DNA of 64,000 nt from Pseudomonadota bacterium (GCA_947455195.1 CANGMI010000001.1:558001-622000), one strand, 5' to 3'; shown: positions 33,611 through 42,582, numbered from the stretch's first letter. Program-made: numbers and translations. The notes: generated by a model not told the origin, from the sequence alone.

Positions 33611-34240
33611 TCAACGAACCATCGCCTGCACGAAACTGGTGGAGTTGCGCGGGCCCTGCACGGCAACGCTCACCCGGAAGAAGGCATTGCTGGTGGTCAT
33701 CGCAAGCTGGGGCCTGCCGTAGGCCGTGCCTCCCATGCTCGAACCGGCACTACCCGTGCTGCTCACCCCGATGCAACTGGTGGCATTGGCACTCACGCCC
33801 GAGCCCAGGGCGGGATCGCACATGCGATGAATCACATAGCTGAAGGAGAGCCAGCCGGCGTTGGCCACTGTCGTGCTGGCGACCCAGCCTGTGCGTGTTC
33901 CGTCGAGCGGCAAGGTGCCGTCGAGTTGCCCCGGATTGCCACCGGTGCCCGGGGCTCCCCCGGTGCCATCACCCCAGGTCGACCAGTAGCCCACAGCGGC
34001 ATTGTCGGCATTGAGAGCCGTGGTGTTCAGGAGGAGCCAGTTGCGTGCGGTCTCGAGCGCGTGACTCGAGGCCATCAGGGTGGCCCGCTTGTAGCCCAGA
34101 TTGCCCGCCACCAGAACGCCGGTGGACACCGCGCGCATCAGCGCCAGCCCGGCCAGCGACAGCGACACGAGCGCGACGAGCGCAATCACGAGCACGATGC
34201 CGCGCTCGCGTGCGGGAAAACGGGGGTCATTTCCAGACAT
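33611..34240 (-). CDS. pilX: Type IV pilus minor pilin PilX
   Basis: 209 residues. After a short basic leader ending RERG comes a hydrophobic helix (IVLVIALVALVSLSLAGLAL) typical of the PilX N-terminal family. The residue at mature position 5 is Ile, not the usual Glu. The start at 34240 overlaps the end of pilW by 14 bases; an ATG at 34273 is in frame too. The C-terminal part has few recognisable motifs beyond two cysteines. PilX belongs to the priming complex with PilV, PilW, FimT/FimU, PilE and PilY1. Confidence 0.85.
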   Translation of the reverse strand: MSGNDPRFPARERGIVLVIALVALVSLSLAGLALMRAVSTGVLVAGNLGYKRATLMASSHALETARNWLLLNTTALNADNAAVGYWSTWGDGTGGAPGTGGNPGQLDGTLPLDGTRTGWVASTTVANAGWLSFSYVIHRMCDPALGSGVSANATSCIGVSSTGSAGSSMGGTAYGRPQLAMTTSNAFFRVSVAVQGPRNSTSFVQAMVR

Positions 34241-35516
34241 TGTTGAGCGGCACGAGGCCGGTTGCGTAGACACGGTAGCGATAGTTGCGCCAGTCGTCCG
34301 GATTGCCGGGGTCGGCCGGACTCACTTCGGTGGCCGACACGCTGGCTGCGGTACCGATGTGAAAGGCAGCCCCAGTCCAGGGAATGGCCGGTCGGTTCGT
34401 ATCGGCGATCGTGGCGCGATCGGTGGTGGCGGTTGCGGTACGGGCAGCACCATCCGCGAAATACACCCCGCCCTTTTCGTACTGGGCGCTGCGCGAGAGC
34501 ACCGCGACCCGCACGGCCATCACCCGCGCATAAAGGGCAGGCTGCGTGGCCGGGAGGAAACCCGGATCATTGGGGTTGAACCACTCGGTGGCGTCGTCGA
34601 TGCGCCCGTTGGCATTGGCATCGAATCCGAACTGCACCTGCAGGTTGACGATGCCATCGGCCACCGGGGTGGTCGTCCCGGCCACGCCACCCGGCTGCAG
34701 AAGCTGCGACACCAGTTGCCCGTTGTCGGCAATCGACCAGCGCACGATGCGGGGTACATCACCCAGATTGGCCACCGATCCCGTGGCTGCAAGCCCGGCG
34801 GACGTGAGATCGGCGGTGGTGATGCCCGGGTTCGCGGTAGCCGAGCCCGCAGCGCCAGCCGCACTCATCGCGGTCGTCCCGATCACCCTCGTCAACACAC
34901 ACTTGCCCGGCGACAGGCCATCGGCCACCAGCGCGTAATCGGTCTTGCCATTGACGTTGAGCCGGAACCCGATCGGGCCCGTGGCAATGGCCAGTTGCCC
35001 GCCCGACAGACTCGTGTAGGTCACCACATTGGTCATCAGCGGCGAATTGCCTGCAATGACCGTGAGCGTGTCCGGTAGCGGCAGGCCATTGGCATCGGCG
35101 CCGCCGTCGGTCGCCCAGACATTGAACAAGGGTACCGCCGTACCACCCACGCTCAACGGACAACCGAACGCGCCTGGCGGGAGGTTGGAGAGCCCCCAGC
35201 CGGCGGACGCAATGTCGCGCTCGAGCGCAAGGAGGGCCAGATTGCCCTGGACCTGGGCGTCGCCGCCACCGGTGGTGGAGCGCTTGCGCTGCTCGGCCAT
35301 CGAGAGCACCTGGTAGATGACGACACAACCCACTGCCGCGAGCACCAGCGCGACCAGCACTTCGACCAGACTGAAGCCGCGGTCGCCGCGGCGCCACCGC
35401 TCCGGCCGGCACGACGGCCCCCCACTCGTGCGCGGCGACAAGAGGCTCGCCGTGCAGGGTCGGGCTGCGGTCGATCGGCCTGACCCCGCCCCCCTCCTGT
35501 CGGGCCTAGTTGACAT
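34227..35516 (-). CDS. pilW: Type IV pilus minor pilin PilW
   Basis: 429 residues with a prepilin peptidase site in RGDRG/FSLVEVLVALVLAA, Glu at position 5 and the standard hydrophobic helix, then a large globular domain. ATG at 35516 overlaps the pilV stop by 11 bases; the leader of about 45 residues before the cleavage site is long for this family, so an internal start is possible, although no clear ribosome-binding site singles one out. The EKGGVYFADG and DDWRNYRYRVY stretches near the C-terminus resemble other PilW proteins. Part of the pilE-to-pilY1 operon. Confidence 0.87.
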   Translation of the reverse strand: MSTRPDRRGAGSGRSTAARPCTASLLSPRTSGGPSCRPERWRRGDRGFSLVEVLVALVLAAVGCVVIYQVLSMAEQRKRSTTGGGDAQVQGNLALLALERDIASAGWGLSNLPPGAFGCPLSVGGTAVPLFNVWATDGGADANGLPLPDTLTVIAGNSPLMTNVVTYTSLSGGQLAIATGPIGFRLNVNGKTDYALVADGLSPGKCVLTRVIGTTAMSAAGAAGSATANPGITTADLTSAGLAATGSVANLGDVPRIVRWSIADNGQLVSQLLQPGGVAGTTTPVADGIVNLQVQFGFDANANGRIDDATEWFNPNDPGFLPATQPALYARVMAVRVAVLSRSAQYEKGGVYFADGAARTATATTDRATIADTNRPAIPWTGAAFHIGTAASVSATEVSPADPGNPDDWRNYRYRVYATGLVPLNNVWK

Positions 35517-36081
35517 TGGAGGCCACCTGATGACTATGGGGGGCTGCATCGCCCGGAGCGAGCCAGCACAGCGTCACCAGCACCTGATTGAAGCTGGCTG
35601 CATTGACCGTGATCTGCTGGTAGCCGGCGGTGCCTGCCCCCGGGAGCCCTGCAGCGGCCTGCAGCCGGCCGAGCCAGGCCGAAACCCCCGTCCTGGTGCT
35701 GTCGGCCTGTCCTCCCGAGAAGTTGCCGCATCCGCTGCCCGACGCATTGAGCGCAAAGTTCGCCAGATCGACCGGGTCGACGAGCCCGTTGACCCGGGAC
35801 ACTTCGGCCGAAATGGTCTGCAGGATTTCGGTGGCGTAGTTGGCTGCCTCGACCCGGAATTCGGCATCACGGGTCGAACGGATCGAGGCGGCATACATGC
35901 CGACGAGTGCGAGTACACCCACCGAGAAGATCAGGAGAGCAACCAGCACCTCGATGAGGGTAAAGCCCGCAACGCAGGTGTACGAACTTGCGGTGACGGC
36001 GCCGAGGTCCGGACAACCGATGCGGGCACCCCTCGGGCGGGTGAATGCAGCGGAGTCGGCACATCCCAAGGCAGCGGGCAT
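35506..36081 (-). CDS. pilV: Type IV pilus minor pilin PilV
   Basis: 191 residues with prepilin cleavage site AG/FTLIEVLVALLIFSVGVLAL and Glu at position 5. The ATG at 36081 follows the fimT stop by one base and has a GAGGG about 9 bases upstream; an ATG at 36102 would overlap fimT by 20 bases. The leader is about 40 residues, longer than usual. The C-terminal WLAPGD segment resembles other PilV proteins. Initiates pilus assembly together with PilW, PilX and PilY1. Confidence 0.87.
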   Translation of the reverse strand: MPAALGCADSAAFTRPRGARIGCPDLGAVTASSYTCVAGFTLIEVLVALLIFSVGVLALVGMYAASIRSTRDAEFRVEAANYATEILQTISAEVSRVNGLVDPVDLANFALNASGSGCGNFSGGQADSTRTGVSAWLGRLQAAAGLPGAGTAGYQQITVNAASFNQVLVTLCWLAPGDAAPHSHQVASNVN

Positions 36082-36082
36082 G

Positions 36083-36739
36083 TCAGCAGGCCCTCGTGTC
36101 ACCCGTTACCGCCGCCGGATCGCAAAGACGGATCTGGCCGAACGGGCTCACCGTGATGCGCTGGCAGCGATACCCGCCAGCGGGAGCCGTGCAATCGACG
36201 GTGGACGACGACGGTGCAAAGGTAAGAAGCACCGTGCTCGCCAGAGCGGCGAATGAGCCATCAGCCGAAGCTCCCAGCGCCTGACCGAAGCTGTCGAACC
36301 GGATCTGACCGCTAAAGAGGCTTGCCGTGCTGGAACTCACACTCACCGCAGCGCCCGCGCTGCCCTCGGCACCACTACTCGCCCGTATCAGGGCTGCACC
36401 CTGCGAGTCGACGACTGCCCAGTCACCCCCGGTAGCATCAGAGGTCGCCGTGAGCGCAAACGGCGTCTGCGTGGGATCGAGGCCCCTACCCTGCTGGAAC
36501 GTCACCGCACGGCCCCGCTGGATGGCTTCGGTGCGCGCCTGCTGCAGCCCGGCCACAAACGACTCGGCCAGCGTGCGCACCCGGTTGTTGGCACTGATGA
36601 CGCCCACCTGGGGCATTCCGATGAGCAAGGCCACCACCACGATCGAAAGCGTCACCATGAGCTCGATGAGCGTCACACCCCGGGCCGGCCGCGCCGACTT
36701 CGCCGACCTCGCGGGCGTGCCATGAGGCACTGTCAGCAC
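36083..36739 (-). CDS. fimT: Type IV pilus minor pseudopilin FimT/FimU (GspH-like)
   Basis: 218 residues. The processing site is RG/VTLIELMVTLSIVVVALLI with Glu5 present, followed by RVRTLAESFVAGLQQARTEAIQRG, the hallmark helix of the GspH/FimT family. The C-terminus SPFGQIRLCDP corresponds to the stretch where DNA-binding FimT proteins carry a GRxR motif; here it reads GQIR. Overlaps pilE by 7 bases and is followed at once by pilV. Confidence 0.88.
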   Translation of the reverse strand: MLTVPHGTPARSAKSARPARGVTLIELMVTLSIVVVALLIGMPQVGVISANNRVRTLAESFVAGLQQARTEAIQRGRAVTFQQGRGLDPTQTPFALTATSDATGGDWAVVDSQGAALIRASSGAEGSAGAAVSVSSSTASLFSGQIRFDSFGQALGASADGSFAALASTVLLTFAPSSSTVDCTAPAGGYRCQRITVSPFGQIRLCDPAAVTGDTRAC

Positions 36740-37185
36740 GAACCGTCCTTGCGCATGACCCAGCAGGTGCTCGGGCTGGGCAAGGTCCAGCCAGAAGGCA
36801 CTGCAGTCGTCGCCTGGACGCCTGCCTGGGTGAGCGTGTAGGTGATGCCCCCCACCGAATTGGCATTGCCGGTCGCTGTGAGCGTGTAGGTCGAGGTCGT
36901 GCAGACTGCGCTCAGCGTGAACACCACATTCGCGCCCTGCATCAGACTGGTGATCGACGACGGCGGATTGCTGGCGCAGATCGGTGCGGTGGCGTAGGTG
37001 CGATTGTCCTGGAACCAGCTCTCGAGCTGCGTCTGCATGCTTGTCAGCCCCTGGGTGGCAACCGGCAGACGCCCGCGCAGCATGTAGTACATGTACGACG
37101 GTATGGCCACCGCCGACAGGATGCCGATGATGCCCACCACCACCATCATTTCGAGCAGGGTGAAGCCGCGATCGGCTCGGCGCAT
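36733..37185 (-). CDS. pilE: Type IV pilin PilE-like (minor pilin)
   Basis: 150-residue pilin with a very short leader (MRRADRG) and mature N-terminus FTLLEMMVVVGIIGILSAVA, Glu5 present. It continues as in PilE (IPSYMYYMLRGRLPVATQGL) and ends with a Cys-containing loop (CWVMRKDGSC) that can form the C-terminal disulfide region. As the first gene of a minor-pilin operon it is more likely the fifth minor pilin (PilE of the priming complex) than the major pilin. TGGAG lies 8 bases upstream of the ATG. Confidence 0.9.
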   Translation of the reverse strand: MRRADRGFTLLEMMVVVGIIGILSAVAIPSYMYYMLRGRLPVATQGLTSMQTQLESWFQDNRTYATAPICASNPPSSITSLMQGANVVFTLSAVCTTSTYTLTATGNANSVGGITYTLTQAGVQATTAVPSGWTLPSPSTCWVMRKDGSC

Positions 37186-37278
37186 CGGGCAGGTCTCCAG
37201 ACAGGTCGGACGTGACCTGCGGAGGCTAGCGCGGCACCCTGCCCGCCCCCGGACCCGGCAGACAACCGGGCGCCCCGA

Positions 37279-37369
37279 CCCGACGAACGGTCAGGCGAGC
37301 GCTCCTGCGAGCGGGCTCAGCGGCGCAGGGAGAGATCCGGGAACAGCCCGACGAGCCGTCAGGCGGGCG
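37279..37369. repeat. Imperfect 23-base direct repeat flanking the mog stop codon
   Basis: Copies at 37279-37301 and 37347-37369 share 20 of 23 bases (CCCGACGA..C..GTCAGGCG.GCG) and are 68 bases apart, in the 173-base gap between mog and pilE. The second copy contains the mog stop codon and its last codons; the first also contains an in-line TGA, as if the end of mog had been duplicated. The rest of the gap holds no gene that I can see. Confidence 0.6.
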
Positions 37370-37961
37370 GCGCGGGCCGCTGCGCCGACTTGGGTCTGAA
37401 CGCCTTCACGACCGCGGCGTTCGTCTCGATGTAGGGGCCGCCGATGAGATCGATGCAGTACGGAATGGCCGCGAAGATGCCGGGCACGATCGAGGCGCCA
37501 TCAGCCCCCTTCAGACCCTCGAGGGTCTCGCGGATCGACTTGGGCTGGCCCGGCAGGTTGACGATGAGGGCCTCGCCGCGAATCACCGCCACCTGCCGCG
37601 ACAGGATGGCAGTCGGGACAAAGCGCAGGCTGATCTGGCGCATCTGCTCGCCAAAGCCGGGCATCGTCTTGTCGGCTACCGCGAGCGTCGCCTCGGGGGT
37701 CACATCACGGCGCGCAGGGCCGGTGCCACCCGTGGTGAGCACGAGATCGCACCGCACCGTGTCGACGAGATCGATGAGCGTGCGCTCGATGAGCGGCTGT
37801 TCATCCGCGATGAGGCGGGTCTCGATCTCGAACGGCGTCGCCAGCGCCGATTGCAGCCATTCTGACAAGGCCGGAATGCCCTCGTCGCGGTAGACCCCGG
37901 CCGAAGCGCGATCGCTCACCGACACCAGGCCCACGCGCAAGGCACGATCGAGCATGTTCAT
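37359..37961 (-). CDS. mog: Molybdopterin adenylyltransferase Mog
   Basis: 200-residue enzyme that adenylylates molybdopterin before MoeA inserts molybdate. Visible: VGLVSVSDRASAGVYRDEGIPAL at the start, the MPT-binding motif DLVLTTGGTGPARRDVTPEAT, and LPGQPKSI, with the ATP/MPT site residues in the expected places. Length matches MogA rather than the shorter MoaB. ATG overlaps the darP stop by 4 bases. It lies apart from the fdhD-mobA-moeA operon, with darP and pmbA, an order common in betaproteobacteria. Confidence 0.93.
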   Translation of the reverse strand: MNMLDRALRVGLVSVSDRASAGVYRDEGIPALSEWLQSALATPFEIETRLIADEQPLIERTLIDLVDTVRCDLVLTTGGTGPARRDVTPEATLAVADKTMPGFGEQMRQISLRFVPTAILSRQVAVIRGEALIVNLPGQPKSIRETLEGLKGADGASIVPGIFAAIPYCIDLIGGPYIETNAAVVKAFRPKSAQRPAPPA

Positions 37962-38767
37962 GCGTTCTCCTCCCCTGAAGCTTCTCCCGAGGGACTGTCG
38001 ACCGCATCGTCGGGGTTGGCCTCGGCGGCACCGGGGACGGTACCGGCGAGGGCCGCAGATGCGGCCGCTGCGGTGGCGATAGCCTCGCGCACCCAGCGGA
38101 AGAGCTCTCGGTAATGCCGCGGCGAGCGCTCCTTGCCGGCCGCGATGTCGGCACGCTCGCGGCGCGCCTCGCGCAAGGTGTTACGAAACCCCTGCATGTC
38201 CTGCAGACGGTAGCGATCGGCAAACTCGGTGAGCGCCGACTCCTCGGTGAGCAGGCGCTCGCGCCAGCGCTCGATCTCGTGCAAGGCTCTGGCCTGCTCG
38301 ACCGACTGGCTCTGCCAGGTGGCAATGCGCGCCCGAATGGGCTCGGGGTCGACATCACGCATGAGGCGTCCCACATACTGCAACTGACGGCGGCGGGCTT
38401 CATCCAGCCGCGTCATGCCGCGCGCAGCCTTGATGGCGTCAAGCAGTTCCTCGGCAAGGTCGATCTGCGCCAGTTGATGGTCGCTCAGGCCCACCAGCAC
38501 ATCGCCGAGCGCCTGGAGGTCGTGCATCTGCGCCTTGCGACGCGTCTTGCTCGGACGCCTGAGCCAGGCAGGACCCTCGGCAAGGGCATCAGCGTCAGCC
38601 ACTGCTTCGCCCGCATCGCCACCGTCGGCGTCGGCTCGCCGCTCGACGTCGGCCACCTCGCCCGGCGACAGTCCCTCAGACTTGCCACCGCCAGCACCCG
38701 CGACGAGGCCCTTGCCTCGCCCGCGTGGCCCCGCCACTGCCGCCCGACCCTTGTGCAAACCCCGCAT
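37958..38767 (-). CDS. darP: Ribosome-associated protein DarP (YjgA)
   Basis: 269 residues. The core, RPSKTRRKAQMHDLQALGDVL through EARRRQLQYVGRLMRD and ending FRWVRE, matches the DUF615/YjgA family that helps late 50S ribosome assembly. An N-terminal Gly/Ala/Asp/Glu-rich region (about 60 residues) and a C-terminal acidic tail extend it beyond the roughly 180 residues of E. coli YjgA. ATG at 38767 is chosen because AGGA lies 5 bases upstream; a long upstream open frame overlaps pmbA and is not used. Divergent from pmbA and coupled to mog by ATGA. Confidence 0.9.
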   Translation of the reverse strand: MRGLHKGRAAVAGPRGRGKGLVAGAGGGKSEGLSPGEVADVERRADADGGDAGEAVADADALAEGPAWLRRPSKTRRKAQMHDLQALGDVLVGLSDHQLAQIDLAEELLDAIKAARGMTRLDEARRRQLQYVGRLMRDVDPEPIRARIATWQSQSVEQARALHEIERWRERLLTEESALTEFADRYRLQDMQGFRNTLREARRERADIAAGKERSPRHYRELFRWVREAIATAAAASAALAGTVPGAAEANPDDAVDSPSGEASGEENA

Positions 38768-38923
38768 CGCAATCCTGGCTCCATCCATCGTCGCTGCTAT
38801 GATACCGAATGCGGCTTCGTGCCCCGGCAGTTTCCCTGCGACGGTCTGGCGCCCTTGCCGACGCCTCACCCGAGCCCAGATCGCCCCCCGCTCCACCCCC
38901 GCCTGCCTAATCCCCGCCCAGCC

Positions 38924-40264
38924 ATGTCCGATTCGCGCTTCGCAACCTCTCTGCCCCAACTCCGATCGATCGCCGCGCAGGCGCTCGACATCGCCGCCCG
39001 CACCGGCGCAACCGCCTGCGATCTCCATGTGTCGGAGGGCTTCGGGCAGACCGTCACCGTGCGCAAGGGCGAGGTCGAGACCATCGAACACAACCGCGAC
39101 AAGGAACTGGGCGTAACGGTCTACATCGGTCAGCAATCCGGCTTTGCCAGCACTTCCGACCTGGGACCGAAGGCTGTCGCCGACACGGTAGCGGCGGCCC
39201 TCGCCATCGCGCGGCACACGGCCAGCGATGACGCCAATGGCCTGGCCGAGCCCGAATTGCTCGTCCGAGAGGTGCGCGACCTCGACCTCTACCACCCGTG
39301 GGACCTCTCGGCCGACGACGCCATCGAGATGGCACGGGCCTGCGAAGCAGCCGCGTTTCGGCTCGACCCTCGCATCGACAACTCCGATGGTGCGAGCATC
39401 TCCACCCAGCAGTACCAGTTCGCGGCAGCGAACTCGAACGGCTTTCTGCAGGGCTACCAGACCTCGCGGCATTCGATTTCATGCGCCGTGATTGCCTCCG
39501 AGCGCGGCCAGATGCAGCGTGACGACTGGTACGCGAGCGCACGCGCAGCGAGCGACCTGCCCGACCCGGCCGCCATCGGCGAGTACGCGGGCCGGCGTAC
39601 CCTGGCTCGCCTTCGCAGCCGCAGCCTGAGCACCCGGCGCGTACCCATCCTGTTCGAGGCACCGGTGGCCGCAGGCCTCATCGGGCACTTCATCGGCGCG
39701 GTGAGTGGGGGCAGTCTCTATCGCAAGTCGTCTTTCCTGCTCGACTCGCTTGGCACCGAGGTGTTCTCGCCCATCGTCAACCTGCGCGAAGACCCGCATA
39801 TCCTGCGTGGACTCGCCTCGGGCTGCTTCGATGACGACGGGGTCACGACGCATGCCCGCGATGTCGTCCGGGATGGCATCGTGCAGGGCTACTTCCTCGG
39901 CACCTACTCGGCACGCAAGCTCGGCATGCAGACCACCGGCAATGCGGGGGGCTCGCACAACCTCATCCTCGCCCCGGGCGAACACGATCTGGAGGGACTG
40001 TTGCGCGAGATGGGCACCGGGCTCCTCGTCACCGACCTCATGGGGCAGGGTGTCAACTCGGTCACCGGTGACTACTCGCGCGGTGCTGCCGGATTCTGGG
40101 TGCAGGGCGGGCGCATCCGCCATCCGGTCGAGGAGGTCACCATTGCCGGCAACCTGCGCGACATGTTCCGCGGCATCGTGGCCATCGGGCGCGACACGCT
40201 GGTGCGCGGTTCGCGCAGCAACGGCTCCATTCTGGTCGAAGGCATGACCGTGGCCGGGCGCTAG
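38924..40264 (+). CDS. pmbA: Metalloprotease PmbA/TldE
   Basis: 446-residue TldE-type subunit of the TldD/E protease, which degrades unfolded small peptides and processes microcin-type precursors in E. coli. Visible: VRKGEVETIEHNRDKELGVTVYIG, DGASISTQQYQFAAANSNGF, SRHSISCAVIA, the C-terminal TTGNAGGSHNLIL and MGQGVNSVTGDYSRGAAGFWV, all standard for PmbA. TldE itself lacks the metal-binding HExxxH helix, and none is seen here. The partner tldD is not in the window. The ATG has no strong ribosome-binding site. Confidence 0.95.
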   Translation: MSDSRFATSLPQLRSIAAQALDIAARTGATACDLHVSEGFGQTVTVRKGEVETIEHNRDKELGVTVYIGQQSGFASTSDLGPKAVADTVAAALAIARHTASDDANGLAEPELLVREVRDLDLYHPWDLSADDAIEMARACEAAAFRLDPRIDNSDGASISTQQYQFAAANSNGFLQGYQTSRHSISCAVIASERGQMQRDDWYASARAASDLPDPAAIGEYAGRRTLARLRSRSLSTRRVPILFEAPVAAGLIGHFIGAVSGGSLYRKSSFLLDSLGTEVFSPIVNLREDPHILRGLASGCFDDDGVTTHARDVVRDGIVQGYFLGTYSARKLGMQTTGNAGGSHNLILAPGEHDLEGLLREMGTGLLVTDLMGQGVNSVTGDYSRGAAGFWVQGGRIRHPVEEVTIAGNLRDMFRGIVAIGRDTLVRGSRSNGSILVEGMTVAGR

Positions 40265-40270
40265 CGGTCC

Positions 40271-41809
40271 TCAGCCGACACGCCGCGAGAAGTCGCGCGG
40301 TCGAAAACCCAGCAGTCCGAGGACGGCGAGGTAGGTGCCTGCCCCGGCCCCGACCACCCCCGCCAGGGCTGCCGTACGCGCGAGGCTCGAGGCGTCAAGC
40401 CACCAGGGCAGCGGGGGCACGACCATAACCAGCACAAGCCCCATCGCCACCAGCGCAACCCCGATGCGCCCGGCAAACCCGGCCCAGCCCCGCTCGGGAG
40501 AAAAGATCGCACGGCGACGCAACTGGCGAAAAAGCAGGATGGCGTTGAGACACGCCCCGAGGCCGATGGCGAGCGCAAGCCCGGCATGCTGCAACCAGCC
40601 GACCAGCGCGAGATTCATCACCTGGGTCAGCGCGAGCGTCAGGATCGCGATCCGCACCGGCGTACGGATGTCCTGCCGGGCATAGAACGCCGGAGCCAGC
40701 ACCTTCACGAGAATCAGTCCGACCAGACCCATGCTGTAGGCGATGAGCGCGGCCCGGGTCATGAGAACGTCATGCGCCTGGAATTCGCCATGCAGGAAAA
40801 GCGTGGCCACCAGCGGCCCGGCCAGCAGTGCAAGACCCAGCGCCGAGGGCAACGCAAGGAGCAGCGTCATGCGCAGCCCCCAGTCGAGCACCCGCGAATA
40901 GCCCGTGGGGTCGTCACTGGCGTGGTGGCGCGACAGGCTGGGCAGGAGGATGGTGCCGAGCGCGGCACCGAGAAGCCCGGTTGGAAACTCCATCAGGCGG
41001 TCGGCATAGTTGAGCCAGCTCACGCTGCCCGGGGCGAGCCAGGAGGCAAACACCGTATTGAGCAGCAGGCTGACCTGCGCCACCGATACCCCGAGCAGCG
41101 CCGGGGTCATCTGGCGCATCACGCGACGCACACCCGGCACTCGCCAGGGTGCCCAGACCCAGCGCGGCAGGAGCCCGAGGCGGGCCAGCGCCGCTCCCTG
41201 CAAGGCCAGTTGCAACACCCCACCCGCGCAGGCCGACCAGGCCAGCACCTTCACCGGCGGGTCGAACCAGGGCGCGGCCACGCAGGCCCCGACGATGAAC
41301 GCAATGTTGAGCAGCGACGGCGTGAAGGCCGGCACTGCAAAACGACTCCAGGTGTTGAGGATCGCACCGGCAAAGGCCGTGAGTGAAATGAAGACGATAT
41401 ACGGAAAGGTGATGCGCAGCATCTGAACCGTGAGTTCGAAACGGGCCGGGGTATCGAGAAAACCAGGCGCCGTCAGCCTGATCACCCACGGGGCCGCCAG
41501 CATGCCGACCAGACTGGTCGCGAGAAGTACGAGGGCCAGCATGGCGGCCACGCCGTCGATCAGGCGCCGCGTCGCGTCTTCGCCCTCGCCCTCGCGCGTC
41601 TGCGCCAGAATCGGCACGAAGGCCTGGGAGAACGCCCCCTCGGCAAACAGTCGGCGCAGCATGTTGGGAATGCGAAACGCGACGAAGAAGGCGTCGGTGG
41701 CCACGCCTGCCCCGAACAGATGGGCAATGATCGCGTCACGCAAGAACCCGAGCACGCGCGACACGAGGGTCATGCCACTGACGGTGGCCAGGGTTCTGAG
41801 CAGGTTCAT
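40271..41809 (-). CDS. murJ: Lipid II flippase MurJ
   Basis: 512-residue membrane protein of the MviN/MurJ family that flips lipid II for peptidoglycan synthesis. About 14 spans; N-terminal [21 protein letters not shown] with the conserved Arg residues, [20 protein letters not shown] and the later ALSVGLG-like SYSMGL region are typical. Converges with pmbA (6 bases between stops) and is divergent from rpsT, the order usual for this class of bacteria. Confidence 0.96.
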   Translation of the reverse strand: MNLLRTLATVSGMTLVSRVLGFLRDAIIAHLFGAGVATDAFFVAFRIPNMLRRLFAEGAFSQAFVPILAQTREGEGEDATRRLIDGVAAMLALVLLATSLVGMLAAPWVIRLTAPGFLDTPARFELTVQMLRITFPYIVFISLTAFAGAILNTWSRFAVPAFTPSLLNIAFIVGACVAAPWFDPPVKVLAWSACAGGVLQLALQGAALARLGLLPRWVWAPWRVPGVRRVMRQMTPALLGVSVAQVSLLLNTVFASWLAPGSVSWLNYADRLMEFPTGLLGAALGTILLPSLSRHHASDDPTGYSRVLDWGLRMTLLLALPSALGLALLAGPLVATLFLHGEFQAHDVLMTRAALIAYSMGLVGLILVKVLAPAFYARQDIRTPVRIAILTLALTQVMNLALVGWLQHAGLALAIGLGACLNAILLFRQLRRRAIFSPERGWAGFAGRIGVALVAMGLVLVMVVPPLPWWLDASSLARTAALAGVVGAGAGTYLAVLGLLGFRPRDFSRRVG

Positions 41810-41852
41810 GGCCGCAATTGTCGCTCTTTTCCCGTCAATTGCCTCAGGCCGT

Positions 41853-41881
41853 TTGCCTCAGGCCCCATCGGTGGATATAAT
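41853..41881 (+). promoter_or_regulatory. Promoter of rpsT
   Basis: TTGCCT (41853-41858) and a perfect TATAAT (41876-41881) are separated by exactly 17 bases. The bases just after the -10 box (GCCGGG) form a G/C-rich discriminator, a feature of promoters repressed by the stringent response. The rpsT ATG lies 45 bases downstream. Confidence 0.75.
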
Positions 41882-41926
41882 GCCGGGTTCATCGCTCCGT
41901 GCGTGCCAACCACACCTGACTCCCCC

Positions 41927-42193
41927 ATGGCCAATACCGCCCAAGCTCGCAAACGTGCGCGTCAGTCCGAACGCCGCCGTCAACACAACTCTTCGCTGCG
42001 CTCGGCCTTGCGCACGACGATCAAGAAGGTCCGCGCTGCCATCGCCGCTGGCGACAAGGTAGCGGCCGAGGCGGTTTTCCGCGCCTCGACCAGCGTGATC
42101 GACAAGATCGCCGACAAGGACATCGTGCACAAGAACACGGCGGCACGGCACAAGAGCCGCCTGTCGCGTCAGATCAAGGCACTCGCGGCCTGA
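41927..42193 (+). CDS. rpsT: Small ribosomal subunit protein bS20
   Basis: 88-residue basic protein: [20 protein letters not shown] at the N-terminus, then [22 protein letters not shown] and a C-terminal [19 protein letters not shown], the full S20 three-helix bundle. It binds 16S rRNA early in 30S assembly. Monocistronic in appearance, with its own promoter and a hairpin a few bases after the stop. Confidence 0.97.
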   Translation: MANTAQARKRARQSERRRQHNSSLRSALRTTIKKVRAAIAAGDKVAAEAVFRASTSVIDKIADKDIVHKNTAARHKSRLSRQIKALAA

Positions 42194-42199
42194 GTCTGC

Positions 42200-42224
42200 G
42201 CGGGCCCGCTCGCTGCGGGTCCGC
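42200..42224 (+). terminator. Hairpin terminator after rpsT
   Basis: GCGGGCCCGC, a five-base loop TCGCT, and GCGGGTCCGC form a 10-base stem with one G-U pair, starting 6 bases after the rpsT stop. Only two T residues follow, so termination may be partial. It also lies just beyond the end of the convergent DUF3579 gene. Confidence 0.6.
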
Positions 42225-42231
42225 TTGCCGG

Positions 42232-42582
42232 TCAGGCGCCTGCCCCAGCGGTGCGCACCTGAAGCGCGTTGTCACGCGCAAAACCCAGCAGAAAATGCCA
42301 CGCCAGCGGTTCGATGGTGCGCAGTCGCGCGCTGACCGCCACGCCTCGTGTCCCCTCGAGCGTCACGGGCTGCACGTGCGGCGAGTACTTCATCCGCCCG
42401 TCGCTCCCGAACTGCGACATGACGCCGCACAGACGCTCCGCCCAGTCGCTGGGCCGAAAGGTGTCGCCGCCCACCGTGCGCCCGAGAATCACGAAGTCCT
42501 CGTTCTCGCGCCGTTCGGTCTCTGCGCTCTCCCGATCAGCCTGACTGGAGGCGGCACGCACGTCATTGTCAGGCTGAACCAC
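42232..42582 (-). CDS. DUF3579 domain protein
   Basis: 116 residues of a small, mostly betaproteobacterial family of unknown function. Diagnostic stretches: EDFVILGRTVGGDTFRPSDW, AERLCGVMSQFG, YSPHVQPVTLEGTRGVAVSA and EPLAWHFLLGFARDNALQV. No signal peptide or membrane segment. The start is uncertain: GTG at 42582 is used because AGGA lies 11 bases upstream and the domain begins soon after. It sits between rpsT and the arginine genes, as in related genomes, which hints at a housekeeping role but does not reveal one. Confidence 0.78.
   Translation of the reverse strand: MVQPDNDVRAASSQADRESAETERRENEDFVILGRTVGGDTFRPSDWAERLCGVMSQFGSDGRMKYSPHVQPVTLEGTRGVAVSARLRTIEPLAWHFLLGFARDNALQVRTAGAGA

Noticed and set aside
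28766-37185. Horizontally acquired island carrying the pilus genes
   Set aside because: The composition shift looks mild and is usual for pilin genes; no tRNA, integrase or terminal repeats flank the operon.
38768-39472. N-terminal extension of darP up to 39472
   Set aside because: It would run antisense through the start of pmbA, and a good ribosome-binding site supports ATG at 38767.
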